In this document: piece by piece, positions 16,952 to 26,244 of the stretch
How positions within the stretch are numbered: the first letter of the stretch is position 1
Layout of the letters: each line of letters begins with the position of its first letter
From: Ferrimonas kyonanensis DSM 18153
Lineage (GTDB): Bacteria > Pseudomonadota > Gammaproteobacteria > Enterobacterales > Shewanellaceae
Reading direction: 5' to 3'
Assembly: GCF_000425405.1 (NCBI RefSeq)
Contig: NZ_AUDJ01000011.1
Location: 124,001 to 188,000, forward strand
DNA length: 64,000 nucleotides
Translations under genes and position numbers: made by a program
The notes under the pieces: model-generated
Seen by the model: only the letters and a program-made list of their open reading frames with translations
The model's database searches: none
What the model was told of the DNA's origin: nothing

Positions 16952-18331
16952 ATGTTTAAGCCAGAACTGCTGTCCCCTGCGGGAACCCTGAAGAATATGC
17001 GCTACGCGTTTGCCTACGGTGCCGACGCGGTGTACGCCGGTCAGCCCCGCTACAGCCTGCGAGTGCGCAACAACGATTTCAACCTGGACAATCTGGCGAC
17101 CGGCATCGACGAAGCCCACGCCCAGGGCAAGAAGCTGTACGTGGTTTCCAACATCGCTCCTCATAACAGCAAGCTCAAGACCTATCTGCGCGACATCGAT
17201 CCGGTGATGCAGATGAAGCCAGACGCACTGATCATGTCCGATCCCGGGCTGATCATGATGGTCAAAGACGCCTACCCGGATCAGCCTATCCACCTGTCGG
17301 TGCAGGCCAACGCCATCAACTGGGCCAGCGTCAAATTCTGGAAGCGCCAGGGCATTGAGCGGGTGATTCTGTCACGGGAACTGTCTCTGGACGAGATCGA
17401 AGAGATTCGCATGCAGTGCCCGGAGATGGAACTGGAAGTGTTTGTGCACGGCGCCCTGTGCATGGCCTACTCCGGCCGTTGCCTGCTGTCCGGTTACATC
17501 AACAAGCGCGACCCCAACCAGGGCACCTGCACCAATGCCTGTCGCTGGAACTACAACGTTCACGAAGCCAAAGAGAACGAAGCCGGAGACGTGGTCGCCG
17601 TCAACCCGCAAACCGACGCCAGCCAGCCACAAATCGTGCAGCCGACCCTGGGCGCCGGTGCCCCCAGCGACCAGATCGTGCTGCTGCAAGAGGGCAACCG
17701 CCCCGGCGAGTACATGCCCGCCTTTGAAGACGAGCACGGCACCTACATCATGAACTCCAAGGATCTGCGTGCCATTCAGCACGTGGAGCGCCTGAGCAAG
17801 ATGGGCGTGCACTCGCTGAAGATCGAAGGCCGTACCAAGAGCTTCTACTACGTTGCCCGTACCGCGCAGCTGTACCGCAAGGCCATCGATGATGCCGCCG
17901 CCGGTCGACCGTTCGATCCCAATCTGATGCTGTCGCTGGAATCCCTGGCCCACCGTGGCTACACCGAGGGCTTCCTGCGTCGTCACACCCACGACGAGTA
18001 CCAGAATTACGACTACGGCTACTCGGTGTCCGAGAAACAGCAGTTTGTCGGCGAATTCACCGGCGAGCGCAACGCGCAGGGCCTGGCGGAAGTGCTGGTG
18101 AAAAACCGCTTTGAGATTGGCAACAGCGTCGAGTTGATGACCCCACAGGGCAACCTCAACCTTAACCTGGAGCACATCGAAAACCGCAAAGGCGAAACCA
18201 TGGCAGTGGCGCCGGGCAACGGCCACACCGTGTACCTGCCGCTGCCGGAAGAGATCAATCTCGGCCACGCCATCCTGATGCGCAACCTGGACGAGGGGCA
18301 AACCACCCGTAACCCCATCAAACCAGCCTAG
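16952..18331 (+). CDS. trhP: Prephenate-dependent tRNA hydroxylase TrhP (YegQ)
   Basis: U32-family protein of 459 residues, close to E. coli YegQ/TrhP, which is needed to form 5-hydroxyuridine at tRNA position 34 using prephenate. The N-terminus PELLSPAGTLKNMRYAFAYG and the cysteine-bearing core (SGRCLLSGYINKRDPNQGTC, then TNACRWNY) are typical. AGGAA precedes the ATG at 16952. It ends in a terminator and is followed by the ferredoxin gene yfhL, itself followed by the ubiT-ubiU-ubiV genes that contain two more U32 proteins. The cysteines may hold an iron-sulfur cluster as in UbiU/UbiV (inference). Confidence 0.9.
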   Translation: MFKPELLSPAGTLKNMRYAFAYGADAVYAGQPRYSLRVRNNDFNLDNLATGIDEAHAQGKKLYVVSNIAPHNSKLKTYLRDIDPVMQMKPDALIMSDPGLIMMVKDAYPDQPIHLSVQANAINWASVKFWKRQGIERVILSRELSLDEIEEIRMQCPEMELEVFVHGALCMAYSGRCLLSGYINKRDPNQGTCTNACRWNYNVHEAKENEAGDVVAVNPQTDASQPQIVQPTLGAGAPSDQIVLLQEGNRPGEYMPAFEDEHGTYIMNSKDLRAIQHVERLSKMGVHSLKIEGRTKSFYYVARTAQLYRKAIDDAAAGRPFDPNLMLSLESLAHRGYTEGFLRRHTHDEYQNYDYGYSVSEKQQFVGEFTGERNAQGLAEVLVKNRFEIGNSVELMTPQGNLNLNLEHIENRKGETMAVAPGNGHTVYLPLPEEINLGHAILMRNLDEGQTTRNPIKPA

Positions 18332-18352
18332 CGCCGCACCGAACAGGCAATC

Positions 18353-18379
18353 AAAAGGGCACCCTAGGGTGCCCTTTTT
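18353..18379 (+). terminator. Rho-independent terminator
   Basis: AAAAGGGCACCC and GGGTGCCCTTTT form a near-perfect palindromic stem ending in TTTTT, 22 bases after trhP. It separates trhP from yfhL. Confidence 0.88.
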
Positions 18380-18402
18380 GCTCTGTGCTGACTCGCAACT
18401 AA

Positions 18403-18702
<300 letters not shown>

Positions 18703-18706
18703 GCGC

Positions 18707-19144
18707 CTAGCCGAACGGCCCTTTCAGCAACCGCTGACACCAGGGCAGCAACGACTGCGGCAACGGCGGCAGCAGGCTGACCCGCCCCAGCAGCGCTTTC
18801 AGTTCCATCGCCAACTCGGTCTCACCGCTCATCTCCAGCTGACGCTGGAAAAACAGCCCATCGGCATCCCCCTGGCCAAACGCCAGGAAGGTGAAAGCGC
18901 TGAGACTGCCATCGAGCAGGGCGTCTTCGCTGCCATCGGCCCAGTCAATCTGCCAGGCGCCGTCTTTCAACCCCAGCGACACCGCCATCGGCATCCCCCG
19001 CAGTTGAATGGCGATCCGTTTGCCTTGCAGAAAATCAAGGTCTCCCTGGCGCCGCAAATCATCGAAGCGCAGCTTCAAAACCTGCTGTAAAACCAAGGCG
19101 ATGGGAGTAAGCGGTGGGGTAAAATGGGGCAGAGTATGGGTCAC
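18707..19144 (-). CDS. ubiT: Ubiquinone anaerobic accessory factor UbiT (SCP2 domain)
   Basis: SCP2-like lipid-binding protein of 145 residues, like E. coli YhbT/UbiT. Segments GKRIAIQLRGMPMAVSLGL and QRQLEMSGETELAMELKALL are typical of the fold. UbiT is required for ubiquinone synthesis without oxygen and probably carries the hydrophobic intermediates. It is divergent from ubiU with 132 bases between the starts, as in E. coli, and convergent with yfhL, whose stop is 4 bases away. Confidence 0.92.
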   Translation of the reverse strand: MTHTLPHFTPPLTPIALVLQQVLKLRFDDLRRQGDLDFLQGKRIAIQLRGMPMAVSLGLKDGAWQIDWADGSEDALLDGSLSAFTFLAFGQGDADGLFFQRQLEMSGETELAMELKALLGRVSLLPPLPQSLLPWCQRLLKGPFG

Positions 19145-19202
19145 CTAAACGTCCATTATTAGGTCAAAAAACGCATTGTAAATAAGATCTTCGTCACAAT
19201 CA

Positions 19203-19216
19203 GTGTTCAGGATCAA
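19203..19216. promoter_or_regulatory. Possible FNR half-conserved site
   Basis: GTGTTCAGGATCAA compares with the FNR consensus TTGAT-N4-ATCAA: the right half is perfect and the left half matches at 3 of 5. It lies in the ubiT/ubiU divergent region about 60 bases before ubiU. The E. coli ubiUV genes are induced anaerobically by FNR, which makes the site plausible but unproven. Confidence 0.35.
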
Positions 19217-19276
19217 AGTCTGGTTTTCTGTTTCCGGTAAATTGGCCAAATCCACAAATTCAGTCGAGTTTAAGAC

Positions 19277-20272
19277 ATGGAACTTCTGGCTCCGGTTGCC
19301 AACCTGGCGGCCCTGGACAACGCCCTGGACGCGGGCGCCGACGCGGTCTACGTCGGCCTGAAAAACGACACCAATGCCCGCAGTTTCGCCGGCATCAACT
19401 TCACCGCCGAGGAACTGCAACAGGCCAGTGAACGCTGCCACCAGCGCGGCAAGGTGCTGATGGTGGCCATCAACACCTTTCCCCAACCCGGTCAGGAGCA
19501 GCGCTGGCAACAGGCGGTGTGCACCGCCGCCGAAGCCGGTGCCGACGCCCTGATCATGGCCGACCCCGGCCTGCTGGCCTTCGCCGCCTGCCACTACCCG
19601 GACACCGAGCGCCACCTGTCGGTACAGGCCAGCGCCGCCAACCTGCCGACCCTGAAACTGTTTCACGAGCAGTTTGGCATCACCCGGGCGGTGTTGCCCC
19701 GAGTGCTGGACATCGACACCGTCGAGGCCATTTGCGCCGACAGCCCGGTGGAGATCGAGGTGTTTGCCGGCGGCAGCCTGTGCGTGATGGCCGAAGGCCG
19801 TTGCCAACTGTCGCATTACGCCTGCGGCCACTCCCCCAACTCCGGCGGCGCCTGTTCCCCCGGCGCGCTGGTGAGCTGGGAGACGCAGAACCACAGCCGC
19901 GACGTACGCCTCAATGGCCACCTGCTGGATCGGGTTGCCCCCAACGAGCCCGGCGGCTACCCGACGGTGTGTAAGGGCCAGTTTGTAGTGGAAGGCAAAG
20001 CCCTCTACCCCATCTCCCGCCCCTGCTCCCTGTCCACCTTGCCACTGCTGCCCCGCTTTGGCCGTGCCGGCGTCGCCGCCCTGAAACTGGAAGGGCGCCA
20101 GCGCAGCCCCTACTATACCCGCCAGGTCACCCAGATCTGGCGCCAGGCCATCGACCGCTGGCGCCAGGATCCGGATGGCTATCGCAGCGATCCCCACTGG
20201 CAGGGACAACTGAAACAATTGGCAGAGGGCAGCCTGATCACCACCGGCGCCTATCTGGGCAGCTGGCACTGA
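19277..20272 (+). CDS. ubiU: Oxygen-independent ubiquinone hydroxylase subunit UbiU
   Basis: U32-family protein of 331 residues (YhbU). It forms a heterodimer with UbiV and holds a 4Fe-4S cluster; the four expected cysteines are visible in GRCQLSHYACGHSPNSGGAC and RPCSLSTL. The pair hydroxylates the ubiquinone ring without O2, with prephenate implicated as oxygen donor. The N-terminus MELLAPVANLAALDNALDAG is typical. ubiV follows after 12 bases, so they are co-transcribed. A possible FNR site lies upstream. Confidence 0.95.
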   Translation: MELLAPVANLAALDNALDAGADAVYVGLKNDTNARSFAGINFTAEELQQASERCHQRGKVLMVAINTFPQPGQEQRWQQAVCTAAEAGADALIMADPGLLAFAACHYPDTERHLSVQASAANLPTLKLFHEQFGITRAVLPRVLDIDTVEAICADSPVEIEVFAGGSLCVMAEGRCQLSHYACGHSPNSGGACSPGALVSWETQNHSRDVRLNGHLLDRVAPNEPGGYPTVCKGQFVVEGKALYPISRPCSLSTLPLLPRFGRAGVAALKLEGRQRSPYYTRQVTQIWRQAIDRWRQDPDGYRSDPHWQGQLKQLAEGSLITTGAYLGSWH

Positions 20273-20284
20273 TAAGGAACCTCG

Positions 20285-21139
20285 ATGAAACTGTCATTAA
20301 CCCTGAACAGCTGGCCCCTGAGCCGCCAACAACAGCAACAACAGCTGCAGCAACTGAGCCAGTTGAGCGTCGACCGGGTCTATCTCGGCGAAACCGTGTG
20401 TGAAAAGCGCGACCGACCGGCGCTGCGCACCCTGCTGGAGTACGCCGAAACGGCCAGCCACAGTGGTAAGCAGGTGGTGCTGTCGACCCTGAACCTGGTG
20501 AACGGCCCACGGGAATTGAAACTGGTGGAGAACGTCTGTCGCCAGTCGGAGTTTCTGGTAGAAGCCAGCGACCTGACGGCGGTGCAGCTGATGGCGGAGC
20601 AAAAACGGCCGTTCTGGGCCAGTGCCAACCTCAACCTGTACAACCTCGACAGCCTTCGCTGGATGCAGAGCCTGGGTGCCATCGGCTTTACCCCGCCCAT
20701 CGACATCAGCGATGACAATGCCGTCCGCTTAATCGCCGAGTCCAGAGAGTCGCTGATTGCGCCGTTGTCGGCGGAGATGATTGGCTTCGGGTGGCCGGTG
20801 TTGGCGGTGTCCGCCCGCTGTGCCACCGCCCGGATTCAGGGGCGCAACAAGCAGCACTGCGACAAAATCTGCCAGCAGAGGAGAGTGCCGCTGGCCTCCA
20901 CTCTCGAGGGCCAGAATCTGCTGCACATCAACGGGCCACAGTCACACGGTGCCCGCCCGGTAGACCGCCTCGACGCCGTCCATTACTGGCAACAACAAGG
21001 GGTAGAATGGATGCGGCTGGTGCCCGGCCCTAGCCTGGATGCCGACTGGTTAAGCCACCTTAGTGAGGATCTGGCCGCTGCGGCTCCGTTTCGCCGTCAC
21101 GAAATACCAGCACCAACGCATAAAACAGCCATAGGGTAA
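20285..21139 (+). CDS. ubiV: Oxygen-independent ubiquinone hydroxylase subunit UbiV
   Basis: U32-family protein of 284 residues (YhbV), partner of UbiU. Its four cluster cysteines appear in LGETVCEKRD, SARCATARI and KQHCDKICQQ. It begins with AAGGAACCTCG before the ATG. An unusual glutamine-rich run (about residues 15-25) sits near the N-terminus. The last 80 bases overlap the 3' end of the opposite-strand DUF998 gene, so the two transcripts converge inside coding sequence. The C-terminal tail beyond about residue 270 is a poor match to my memory of the family. Confidence 0.94.
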   Translation: MKLSLTLNSWPLSRQQQQQQLQQLSQLSVDRVYLGETVCEKRDRPALRTLLEYAETASHSGKQVVLSTLNLVNGPRELKLVENVCRQSEFLVEASDLTAVQLMAEQKRPFWASANLNLYNLDSLRWMQSLGAIGFTPPIDISDDNAVRLIAESRESLIAPLSAEMIGFGWPVLAVSARCATARIQGRNKQHCDKICQQRRVPLASTLEGQNLLHINGPQSHGARPVDRLDAVHYWQQQGVEWMRLVPGPSLDADWLSHLSEDLAAAAPFRRHEIPAPTHKTAIG

Positions 21140-21749
21140 CCGACACCAGCAACAGCCACCCCAACAACGCCGGCCACCAAATCAGTGGCCGTTCGGCCCC
21201 AAACAGGCCAAAGGGGTAGCGGTCCTGCAACACCAGCAGGGCGTCATCCCGAAACAGCAGGTTGGAAGCAAACAGCGCCGCCGCCACCGCCGGAACCACC
21301 CCCCAACGCGGCGGCTTATCCACCAGGATCGAGCGGCAGTAAAACAGGGCGCAGATAATGGTCATGGCATAGAAAGCCATCATCGCCTTGGAATGCAGGG
21401 TACCGACGTTGACCGGAAACAGACCGCAACCGGACAAACACAGGCTCAGCAGCACTCCACACACCAACAGGGGCGAACGAAAGCTCCTGTTGATCAACCA
21501 GTTACTGAAGATAAACGACAAGGTCAGCGCCAAACCGCCGAAAAACAGGCCGCCGTTCACCAGCACCGCCAGCGGCGAGGTGCCGTAGCGTCCCAGCTCC
21601 GACAGGCTGTGGTTCAGAAAACTGAACGACTCGCCGCTCTCCCCCTGATACACCAGTGCGGCAATCAAAGAGGGCAACAGCAACAAAGCCAGGGCGGCAA
21701 TGCCGATACGGTTGGTCAGTCGAACCAGAGGACGGTGCTGAAATTTCAT
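21060..21749 (-). CDS. DUF998 family membrane protein
   Basis: A 229-residue integral membrane protein with about six membrane segments. SFLNHSLSELGRYGTSPLAV and GCGLFPVNVGTLHSKAMMAF are the hallmark motifs of DUF998. Function unknown; some distant relatives are annotated as phosphatidic-acid phosphatase-like or lipid-related, but nothing here decides it. Its last ~26 codons overlap ubiV on the other strand. It lies downstream of proA on the opposite side with a GC-rich hairpin in the gap. Confidence 0.82.
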   Translation of the reverse strand: MKFQHRPLVRLTNRIGIAALALLLLPSLIAALVYQGESGESFSFLNHSLSELGRYGTSPLAVLVNGGLFFGGLALTLSFIFSNWLINRSFRSPLLVCGVLLSLCLSGCGLFPVNVGTLHSKAMMAFYAMTIICALFYCRSILVDKPPRWGVVPAVAAALFASNLLFRDDALLVLQDRYPFGLFGAERPLIWWPALLGWLLLVSVTLWLFYALVLVFRDGETEPQRPDPH

Positions 21750-21809
21750 ACTTTTTCCGCTTTGGGCAATGCTGCACAGTGTACCCGCTCAGGGAGATTG
21801 AGCAAACTG

Positions 21810-21838
21810 CGGCGGCGCGGCCGAATGTAGCGCCGCCG
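21810..21838 (-). terminator. GC-rich hairpin after proA
   Basis: CGGCGGCGC and GCGCCGCCG pair over 9 bp about 14 bases beyond the proA stop. A short T-run (CAGTTTGC) follows on the minus strand. Plausible but not a classic terminator. Confidence 0.5.
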
Positions 21839-21851
21839 AGAAAGGAAGGGC

Positions 21852-23102
21852 TTACTGACGCACGGTGTAGTCGCCGACGCCCAGCCACTTGTAGGTGGTC
21901 AATGCCTCCAGCCCCATGGGGCCGCGGGCATGCAGTTTCTGGGTGCTGACCGCCACCTCGGCGCCCAAACCAAATTGGCTGCCATCGGTAAAGCGGGTGC
22001 TGGCGTTGATGTACACCGCCGCCGAATTGATGCTGGCGGCAAAATAGTGCGCCACCGCCATGTCGGCGGTCAGGATCGACTCAGAGTGATCGCTGGAGTG
22101 GGCCCGAATGTGATCAATGGCCTGCTCGACGTCGTCCACCACCTTGATGCCCAGGGTCAGAGACAACCACTCACGGTCGTAATCACCGTCACCGGCGGGC
22201 GCCACCTCGATCACCGCACGGCTGCGCTCACAGCCCAGCAACGTCACCTGCTGAGGGGCCAGTCGCGCCTGCAGCGCCGGCAGCAGGGCATCGGCCATCT
22301 CGGCGTTCACCAGCAGGGTGTCCAGGGCGTTGCATACCGTCGGCCGCTGCACCTTGGCGTTTTCGATCACCGCCAGTGCCTTATCCAGATCGGCGCTGGC
22401 ATCCACATACAGGTGGCAGATGCCGATGCCGCCGGTGATCACCGGAATGGTGGCCTGCTCCTTACACAGCTGATGCAGACCGGCGCCGCCACGGGGAATG
22501 ATCATATCCACGTAGCGATCCAGCTTCAGCAGCTGGGTCACCAAAGCTCGATCCGGGTTGTCGATCAGGCCGATGGCGGCCTCGGGTAAGCCGTGCTCCG
22601 CCAGGGCCCGGTGAATCACCGCCACCAGCGCCAGATTACTGCGGCGGGTCTCCTTGCCACCCCGCAAAATGGCGGCGTTGCCGGTTTTCAGCGCCAGCAC
22701 CGCGATGTCGATGGTGACATTGGGCCGCGCTTCGTAGATCACCCCGACCACCCCCAGGGGGATGCGGCGACGACTCAGGCGCATGCCGTTGTCCAGCAGC
22801 TTGCTGTCGATGTCCTCGCCCACCGGATCGGCCAAGCCGATGACGGTCTGAATGTCGGCGCAGATCGCCGCCAGTCGCTGCGGCGTCAGCAGCAACCGAT
22901 CCAGCATGGCGTCATCCAGGCCGGCGTCGCGGGCATCGGCCAGATCCTGACCATTGGCCGCCAGAATCTCCGCCTCGGCGGCACCGATGCCGTTAATGAT
23001 GCTGGTCAGCAAGGCGTCTTTCTGGGGGCGACACAGTGACATCAGGGCAAAGCTGGCCTTGCGGGCCGCCTGGCCCAGAGTACTTAATTCGTTGTTAGTC
23101 AT
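21852..23102 (-). CDS. proA: Gamma-glutamyl phosphate reductase
   Basis: ProA of 416 residues, the usual length. It reduces gamma-glutamyl phosphate to glutamate semialdehyde with NADPH, the second step of proline synthesis. Landmarks are [20 protein letters not shown], the active-site cysteine in [16 protein letters not shown], and the C-terminal [20 protein letters not shown]. It overlaps the end of proB by 4 bases (ATGA), so the two are translationally coupled. Confidence 0.97.
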   Translation of the reverse strand: MTNNELSTLGQAARKASFALMSLCRPQKDALLTSIINGIGAAEAEILAANGQDLADARDAGLDDAMLDRLLLTPQRLAAICADIQTVIGLADPVGEDIDSKLLDNGMRLSRRRIPLGVVGVIYEARPNVTIDIAVLALKTGNAAILRGGKETRRSNLALVAVIHRALAEHGLPEAAIGLIDNPDRALVTQLLKLDRYVDMIIPRGGAGLHQLCKEQATIPVITGGIGICHLYVDASADLDKALAVIENAKVQRPTVCNALDTLLVNAEMADALLPALQARLAPQQVTLLGCERSRAVIEVAPAGDGDYDREWLSLTLGIKVVDDVEQAIDHIRAHSSDHSESILTADMAVAHYFAASINSAAVYINASTRFTDGSQFGLGAEVAVSTQKLHARGPMGLEALTTYKWLGVGDYTVRQ

Positions 23103-24217
23103 AGAATCACCAAATCGTTGCGATGCACCGCCACGGTGCCGTAACTGAAGCCCAGGTGCTGCTCAATCTGATCCGAATGGCAGCCCAGAATCTTGGCCAG
23201 GCTGGCACCGTCATAACGGGCGATGCCGCGACCGATGATACGGCCATTCTGGTTGCAGATGTCGATGGTAGCGCCGCGCTGGAATCGCCCGTGCAGCGCC
23301 ACGATGCCCTTGGGCAACAGGCTGGAGCCCTTATTCACCAAGGCGCGTACCGCCCCTTCGTCGACGGTCACCGAACCGGCACTGGAAGGCGCCGCCAGCA
23401 ACCACTGCTTGCGGGCATCCAGGGGCTGGGCATCGGCGCAAAAACGGGTACCGACCGACTCGCCCAGCACCAACCGCTCGATCACCCCTTCGCTGTGACC
23501 GGCGGCGATCGCCACCGGAATTCCGGCCCGCTGGGCCACGTCGGCGGCTTGCAGCTTGGTGGCCATGCCGCCGGTGCCCAGGTTGGTGCCACTGCCGCCG
23601 GCCAGTTTGCGCAGCTCATCGGTGATGCGGTTCACCTCGGAGATCAACTCGGCCTCGGGGTTGGAGCGGGGATCGGCGGTAAACAGCCCCTGCTGGTCGG
23701 TCAGCAGAATCAGCTTGTCGGCGTCCGCCAGCATCGCCACCAGCGCCGACAGGTTGTCGTTATCGCCGACCTTGATTTCGGCGGTGGCCACGGCGTCGTT
23801 TTCGTTGACGATAGGCACGATGCCAAAGTTCAGCAGCGCGTGCAGGGTGTCCTTGGCATTGAGGTAGCGCTCGCGATCGTCGAGATCGGCCCGGGTCAGC
23901 AACATCTGTCCCACGTGCATGCCGTAGAGGTTAAACAGGTGCTCCCACTGCTGAATCAGATGGCTCTGCCCCACCGCCGCCAGCATCTGTTTGCTGGCCA
24001 CGTTGTTGGGCAGGCTCGGTTGTCCCAGATGCTCCCGTCCTGCGGCGATGGCACCGGACGTGACCAGAATCACCTCGCAGCCGCCGCGTTTCAGGCGAGC
24101 CATCTGGCGCACCAATTCAACCATGTGGGCCCGATCCAGGCACTCTCCCCCAGAGGTGAGAACACTGGTTCCAAGCTTAACCACCACGCGTTTATAGGAC
24201 GTTGATAAAGAAGACAT
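23099..24217 (-). CDS. proB: Glutamate 5-kinase
   Basis: ProB of 372 residues: N-terminal amino-acid kinase domain ([14 protein letters not shown], then [16 protein letters not shown] and [20 protein letters not shown]) followed by a C-terminal PUA domain from about residue 275. It phosphorylates glutamate at the start of proline synthesis. The start is ambiguous: the ATG at 24217 fits homologues, but the strong AAGGAGG lies just before an in-frame GTG at 24238, which would add 7 residues. That same site also precedes a four-codon frame (ATG TGT CTC TAA) overlapping the GTG. Confidence 0.95.
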   Translation of the reverse strand: MSSLSTSYKRVVVKLGTSVLTSGGECLDRAHMVELVRQMARLKRGGCEVILVTSGAIAAGREHLGQPSLPNNVASKQMLAAVGQSHLIQQWEHLFNLYGMHVGQMLLTRADLDDRERYLNAKDTLHALLNFGIVPIVNENDAVATAEIKVGDNDNLSALVAMLADADKLILLTDQQGLFTADPRSNPEAELISEVNRITDELRKLAGGSGTNLGTGGMATKLQAADVAQRAGIPVAIAAGHSEGVIERLVLGESVGTRFCADAQPLDARKQWLLAAPSSAGSVTVDEGAVRALVNKGSSLLPKGIVALHGRFQRGATIDICNQNGRIIGRGIARYDGASLAKILGCHSDQIEQHLGFSYGTVAVHRNDLVIL

Positions 24218-24291
24218 CGTACTGACAGTTAGAGACACATCCCTCCTTTATAACTCAGGCCATCTCAAAGCACATCTTAAAAACGCAAAAA

Positions 24292-24312
24292 GGCGCCCCT
24301 AAAAGGGACGCC
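24292..24312 (-). terminator. Terminator of the purine permease gene
   Basis: On the minus strand GGCGTCCCT and AGGGGCGCC pair with a short TTT loop and are followed by TTTTT, 33 bases after the permease stop. Confidence 0.8.
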
Positions 24313-24345
24313 CATCACGACTCGTTGCTTTTTTATACGACTTGC

Positions 24346-25635
24346 TTATAGGAAGGCGTATTTCAGGATAAAGGCCACCGCCAGAATGGCCACCGCCGGG
24401 TTCAGATCCCGGAACCGGCCGGTCATCAGCTTCAGTGCCGCGTAGCTGATGAAGCCCACGGCGATGCCGTGAGAGATGGAGTAGCTGAGCAGCATCACCA
24501 GGGTGGTCAGTACTACTGGCGCCGCTTCGGTCAGATCTTCCCAGTCCACGCCCACCAGGCCAGACATCATCAGGATGGCGACGTACAACAGCGCCCCGGT
24601 GGTGGCGTAAGCAGGCACCATCCCCGCCAGTGGCGAGAACAGCAGACAGGCACAGAACAGCAGGCCAACCACCACCGCGGTCAGGCCGGTCCGGCCGCCG
24701 GAGGCAACACCGGCGGTGCTTTCCACGTAACTGGTGGTGGTGGAGGTTCCCAGCATGGCACCGGCGATGGTGGCACTGGAGTCGGCAAACAACGCCTTGC
24801 TCAGACGAGGCAATTTGCCCTGGTCGTCGAGCATGTTACCGCGCTGGGCCACTGCAATCAGGGTACCTGAGGTATCGAACAGGTCCACAAACAGGAAGGC
24901 GAACACCACCGACAACATGCCCACTTCCATGGCACCGGCCAGGTCCATCTGCATTAGAGTCGGCATGATCGACGGCGGCGTCGACATGATGCCGGTAAAC
25001 TCCTGCTTACCGAACACCAGTGCCAGCACGGTTACCACCAGAATGCTGATCAGCACCGCCGCTTTGAGGCGGAAATGCACCAGGGTAATCACCATCAGGA
25101 AGCTGAGCATCGCCATGATGCTTTCGAAACGGGTCACATCGCCCAAAGACACCAGGGTTGCCGGGTTATCGACGATGATCCCGGCACTTTGCAGGCCGAT
25201 GAACGCCAGGAACAGGCCGATGCCTGCAGCAATGCCCAGACGCAGCGACATGGGAATGGCGTTGACGATCCACTCGCGAATCTTAATCACCGACAGCAGC
25301 AGGAAGCACAGACCGGACAGGAATACCGCTCCCAGTGCCGTCTGCCAGGAGTAGCCCATCTGACCGACGACCACAAAGGTGAAGAATGCGTTCAGGCCCA
25401 TCCCGGGTGCCAGAGCGATGGGGTAGTTGGCCACAAAGCCCATAATGAAACAACCGATGGCAGCCGCCAGACAGGTGGCCACAAACACGGCCCCTTGGTC
25501 CATTCCGGCAATGGCCAGCATCGATGGGTTTACGAAGATGATATAAGCCATCGCCAGGAAGGTCGTCAGTCCGGCGATCACCTCTTGGCGCGCGCTGGTA
25601 CCGTTGGCCTTCAGCTTGAAGAGCTTTTCCAACAT
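24346..25635 (-). CDS. AzgA-type adenine/guanine/hypoxanthine permease
   Basis: NCS2/AzgA-family permease of 429 residues with about 13 membrane segments. Typical motifs are TARQEVIAGLTTFLAMAYII-like at the N-terminus, GMGLNAFFTFVVVG near residue 80, FLFVDLFDTSGTLIAVA near residue 255 and the substrate-binding GTSTTTSYVESTAGVASGGR near residue 300. E. coli relatives (PurP, GhxP, GhxQ) import purine bases by proton symport; which base cannot be told. It is monocistronic, with a promoter at about 25708-25736 and a terminator. Confidence 0.92.
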   Translation of the reverse strand: MLEKLFKLKANGTSARQEVIAGLTTFLAMAYIIFVNPSMLAIAGMDQGAVFVATCLAAAIGCFIMGFVANYPIALAPGMGLNAFFTFVVVGQMGYSWQTALGAVFLSGLCFLLLSVIKIREWIVNAIPMSLRLGIAAGIGLFLAFIGLQSAGIIVDNPATLVSLGDVTRFESIMAMLSFLMVITLVHFRLKAAVLISILVVTVLALVFGKQEFTGIMSTPPSIMPTLMQMDLAGAMEVGMLSVVFAFLFVDLFDTSGTLIAVAQRGNMLDDQGKLPRLSKALFADSSATIAGAMLGTSTTTSYVESTAGVASGGRTGLTAVVVGLLFCACLLFSPLAGMVPAYATTGALLYVAILMMSGLVGVDWEDLTEAAPVVLTTLVMLLSYSISHGIAVGFISYAALKLMTGRFRDLNPAVAILAVAFILKYAFL

Positions 25636-25896
25636 AGGATGTCCTAATTTTTTTGTATTTTAATAATTTGAGTACAGAGTCGCACTGCCTGGGGCAGTTG
25701 CGGCGCAATTATGCGGATTTCGCCTCATTTCAGCAAGCAAAAGGCCAAAATGATGGCAAAAGTGTTATGAAAATGCGCAGGAATGTGATCGGGATTAACC
25801 GACAGATTAAACTCGGTTCAGACTCTGTTTCGACGGTCTCCTTAGCCTAGGCATACGCCAATGGGTACCAGGGTGCCGCTGAAAACAGATAAAAAA
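25636..25896. other. Upstream region of the purine permease
   Basis: No gene. It holds the permease promoter and an AT-rich leader just before its ATG (GGACATCCT precedes the start). I looked for a purine riboswitch and for a PurR palindrome and saw neither. Confidence 0.5.
25708..25736 (-). promoter_or_regulatory. Probable sigma-70 promoter of the permease gene
   Basis: On the minus strand TTGCTG (25736-25731), a 17-base spacer and CATAAT (25713-25708), about 70 bases upstream of the ATG. Each hexamer is close to consensus and the spacing is ideal. Confidence 0.45.
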
Positions 25897-25921
25897 ACGC
25901 CGGCAACAAGGTTGCCGGCGT
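25897..25921 (-). terminator. Terminator of the tandem peptide array
   Basis: On the minus strand CGCCGGCAAC and GTTGCCGGCG form a 10-bp stem followed by seven T residues, about 100 bases after the third peptide gene. It is the only terminator on this strand between the array and the permease, so it marks the end of the array transcript. Confidence 0.88.
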
Positions 25922-26021
25922 CAAGGATGACAAAGTTGGACCGTACAACCATCGGCGAATCCCGCCAATGGCACAGATGGGGTCTAAAACAAGTAACTGA
26001 TGAAATTACAAAGGGTAAAGC

Positions 26022-26111
26022 TTAGCGAACGTAATAAATTGCGGTCGCGTTCCAGCCGGCGGATGACCAGCTGCCATACAGGTTAACGGTGTAACCAAAT
26101 GGGGTATTCAT
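26022..26111 (-). CDS. Tandem microprotein, copy 3 (29 aa)
   Basis: A 29-codon gene, too short for ordinary gene calling, read from ATG 26111. The peptide starts MNTPFGYTVNLYGSW and ends WNATAIYYVR. It is identical to copy 1 at 18 of 29 positions, including GSWS, WNATAIY and the final Arg, and has the same length. CGGAG stands 9-10 bases before the ATG, as in copy 2. It is the most diverged copy, and its differences include many silent third-position changes. No homologue or function is recognised. It is the last gene before the terminator. Confidence 0.75.
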   Translation of the reverse strand: MNTPFGYTVNLYGSWSSAGWNATAIYYVR

Positions 26112-26196
26112 AATGTATGCTCCGATAGTTGCTAACACTGATTCGATAGTGGTGCGGTTCCCTGGCACAGCGACTCGGTTCCTTGGAGATACGGTT

Positions 26197-26214
26197 GCCT
26201 CAGCGGAGTGAGGC
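26197..26214 (-). ncRNA. Leader stem-loop of unit 3
   Basis: GCCTCA and TGAGGC form a 6-bp stem, loop CTCCGC on the minus strand, in the spacer before copy 3. It corresponds to stem-loops at 26422-26439 and 26644-26661. Confidence 0.6.
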
Positions 26215-26217
26215 GGG

Positions 26218-26236
26218 GTAACGGCGACGCCGTTAC
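26218..26236 (-). ncRNA. Post-gene stem-loop of unit 2
   Basis: GTAACGGC and GCCGTTAC form an 8-bp stem with a 3-base loop, beginning 8 bases after the stop of copy 2. It has no T-run, so it is more likely a stabiliser or processing site than a terminator. Confidence 0.6.
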
Positions 26237-26244
26237 GGTTTCTC

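Noticed and set aside
19145-20269. 374-codon open frame opposite ubiU
   Set aside because: Antisense shadow of a clearly conserved gene in GC-rich DNA; no domain recognised.
25636-25750. Purine riboswitch or PurR box upstream of the purine permease
   Set aside because: No conserved riboswitch core and no ACGCAAACGTTTGCGT-like palindrome could be found.
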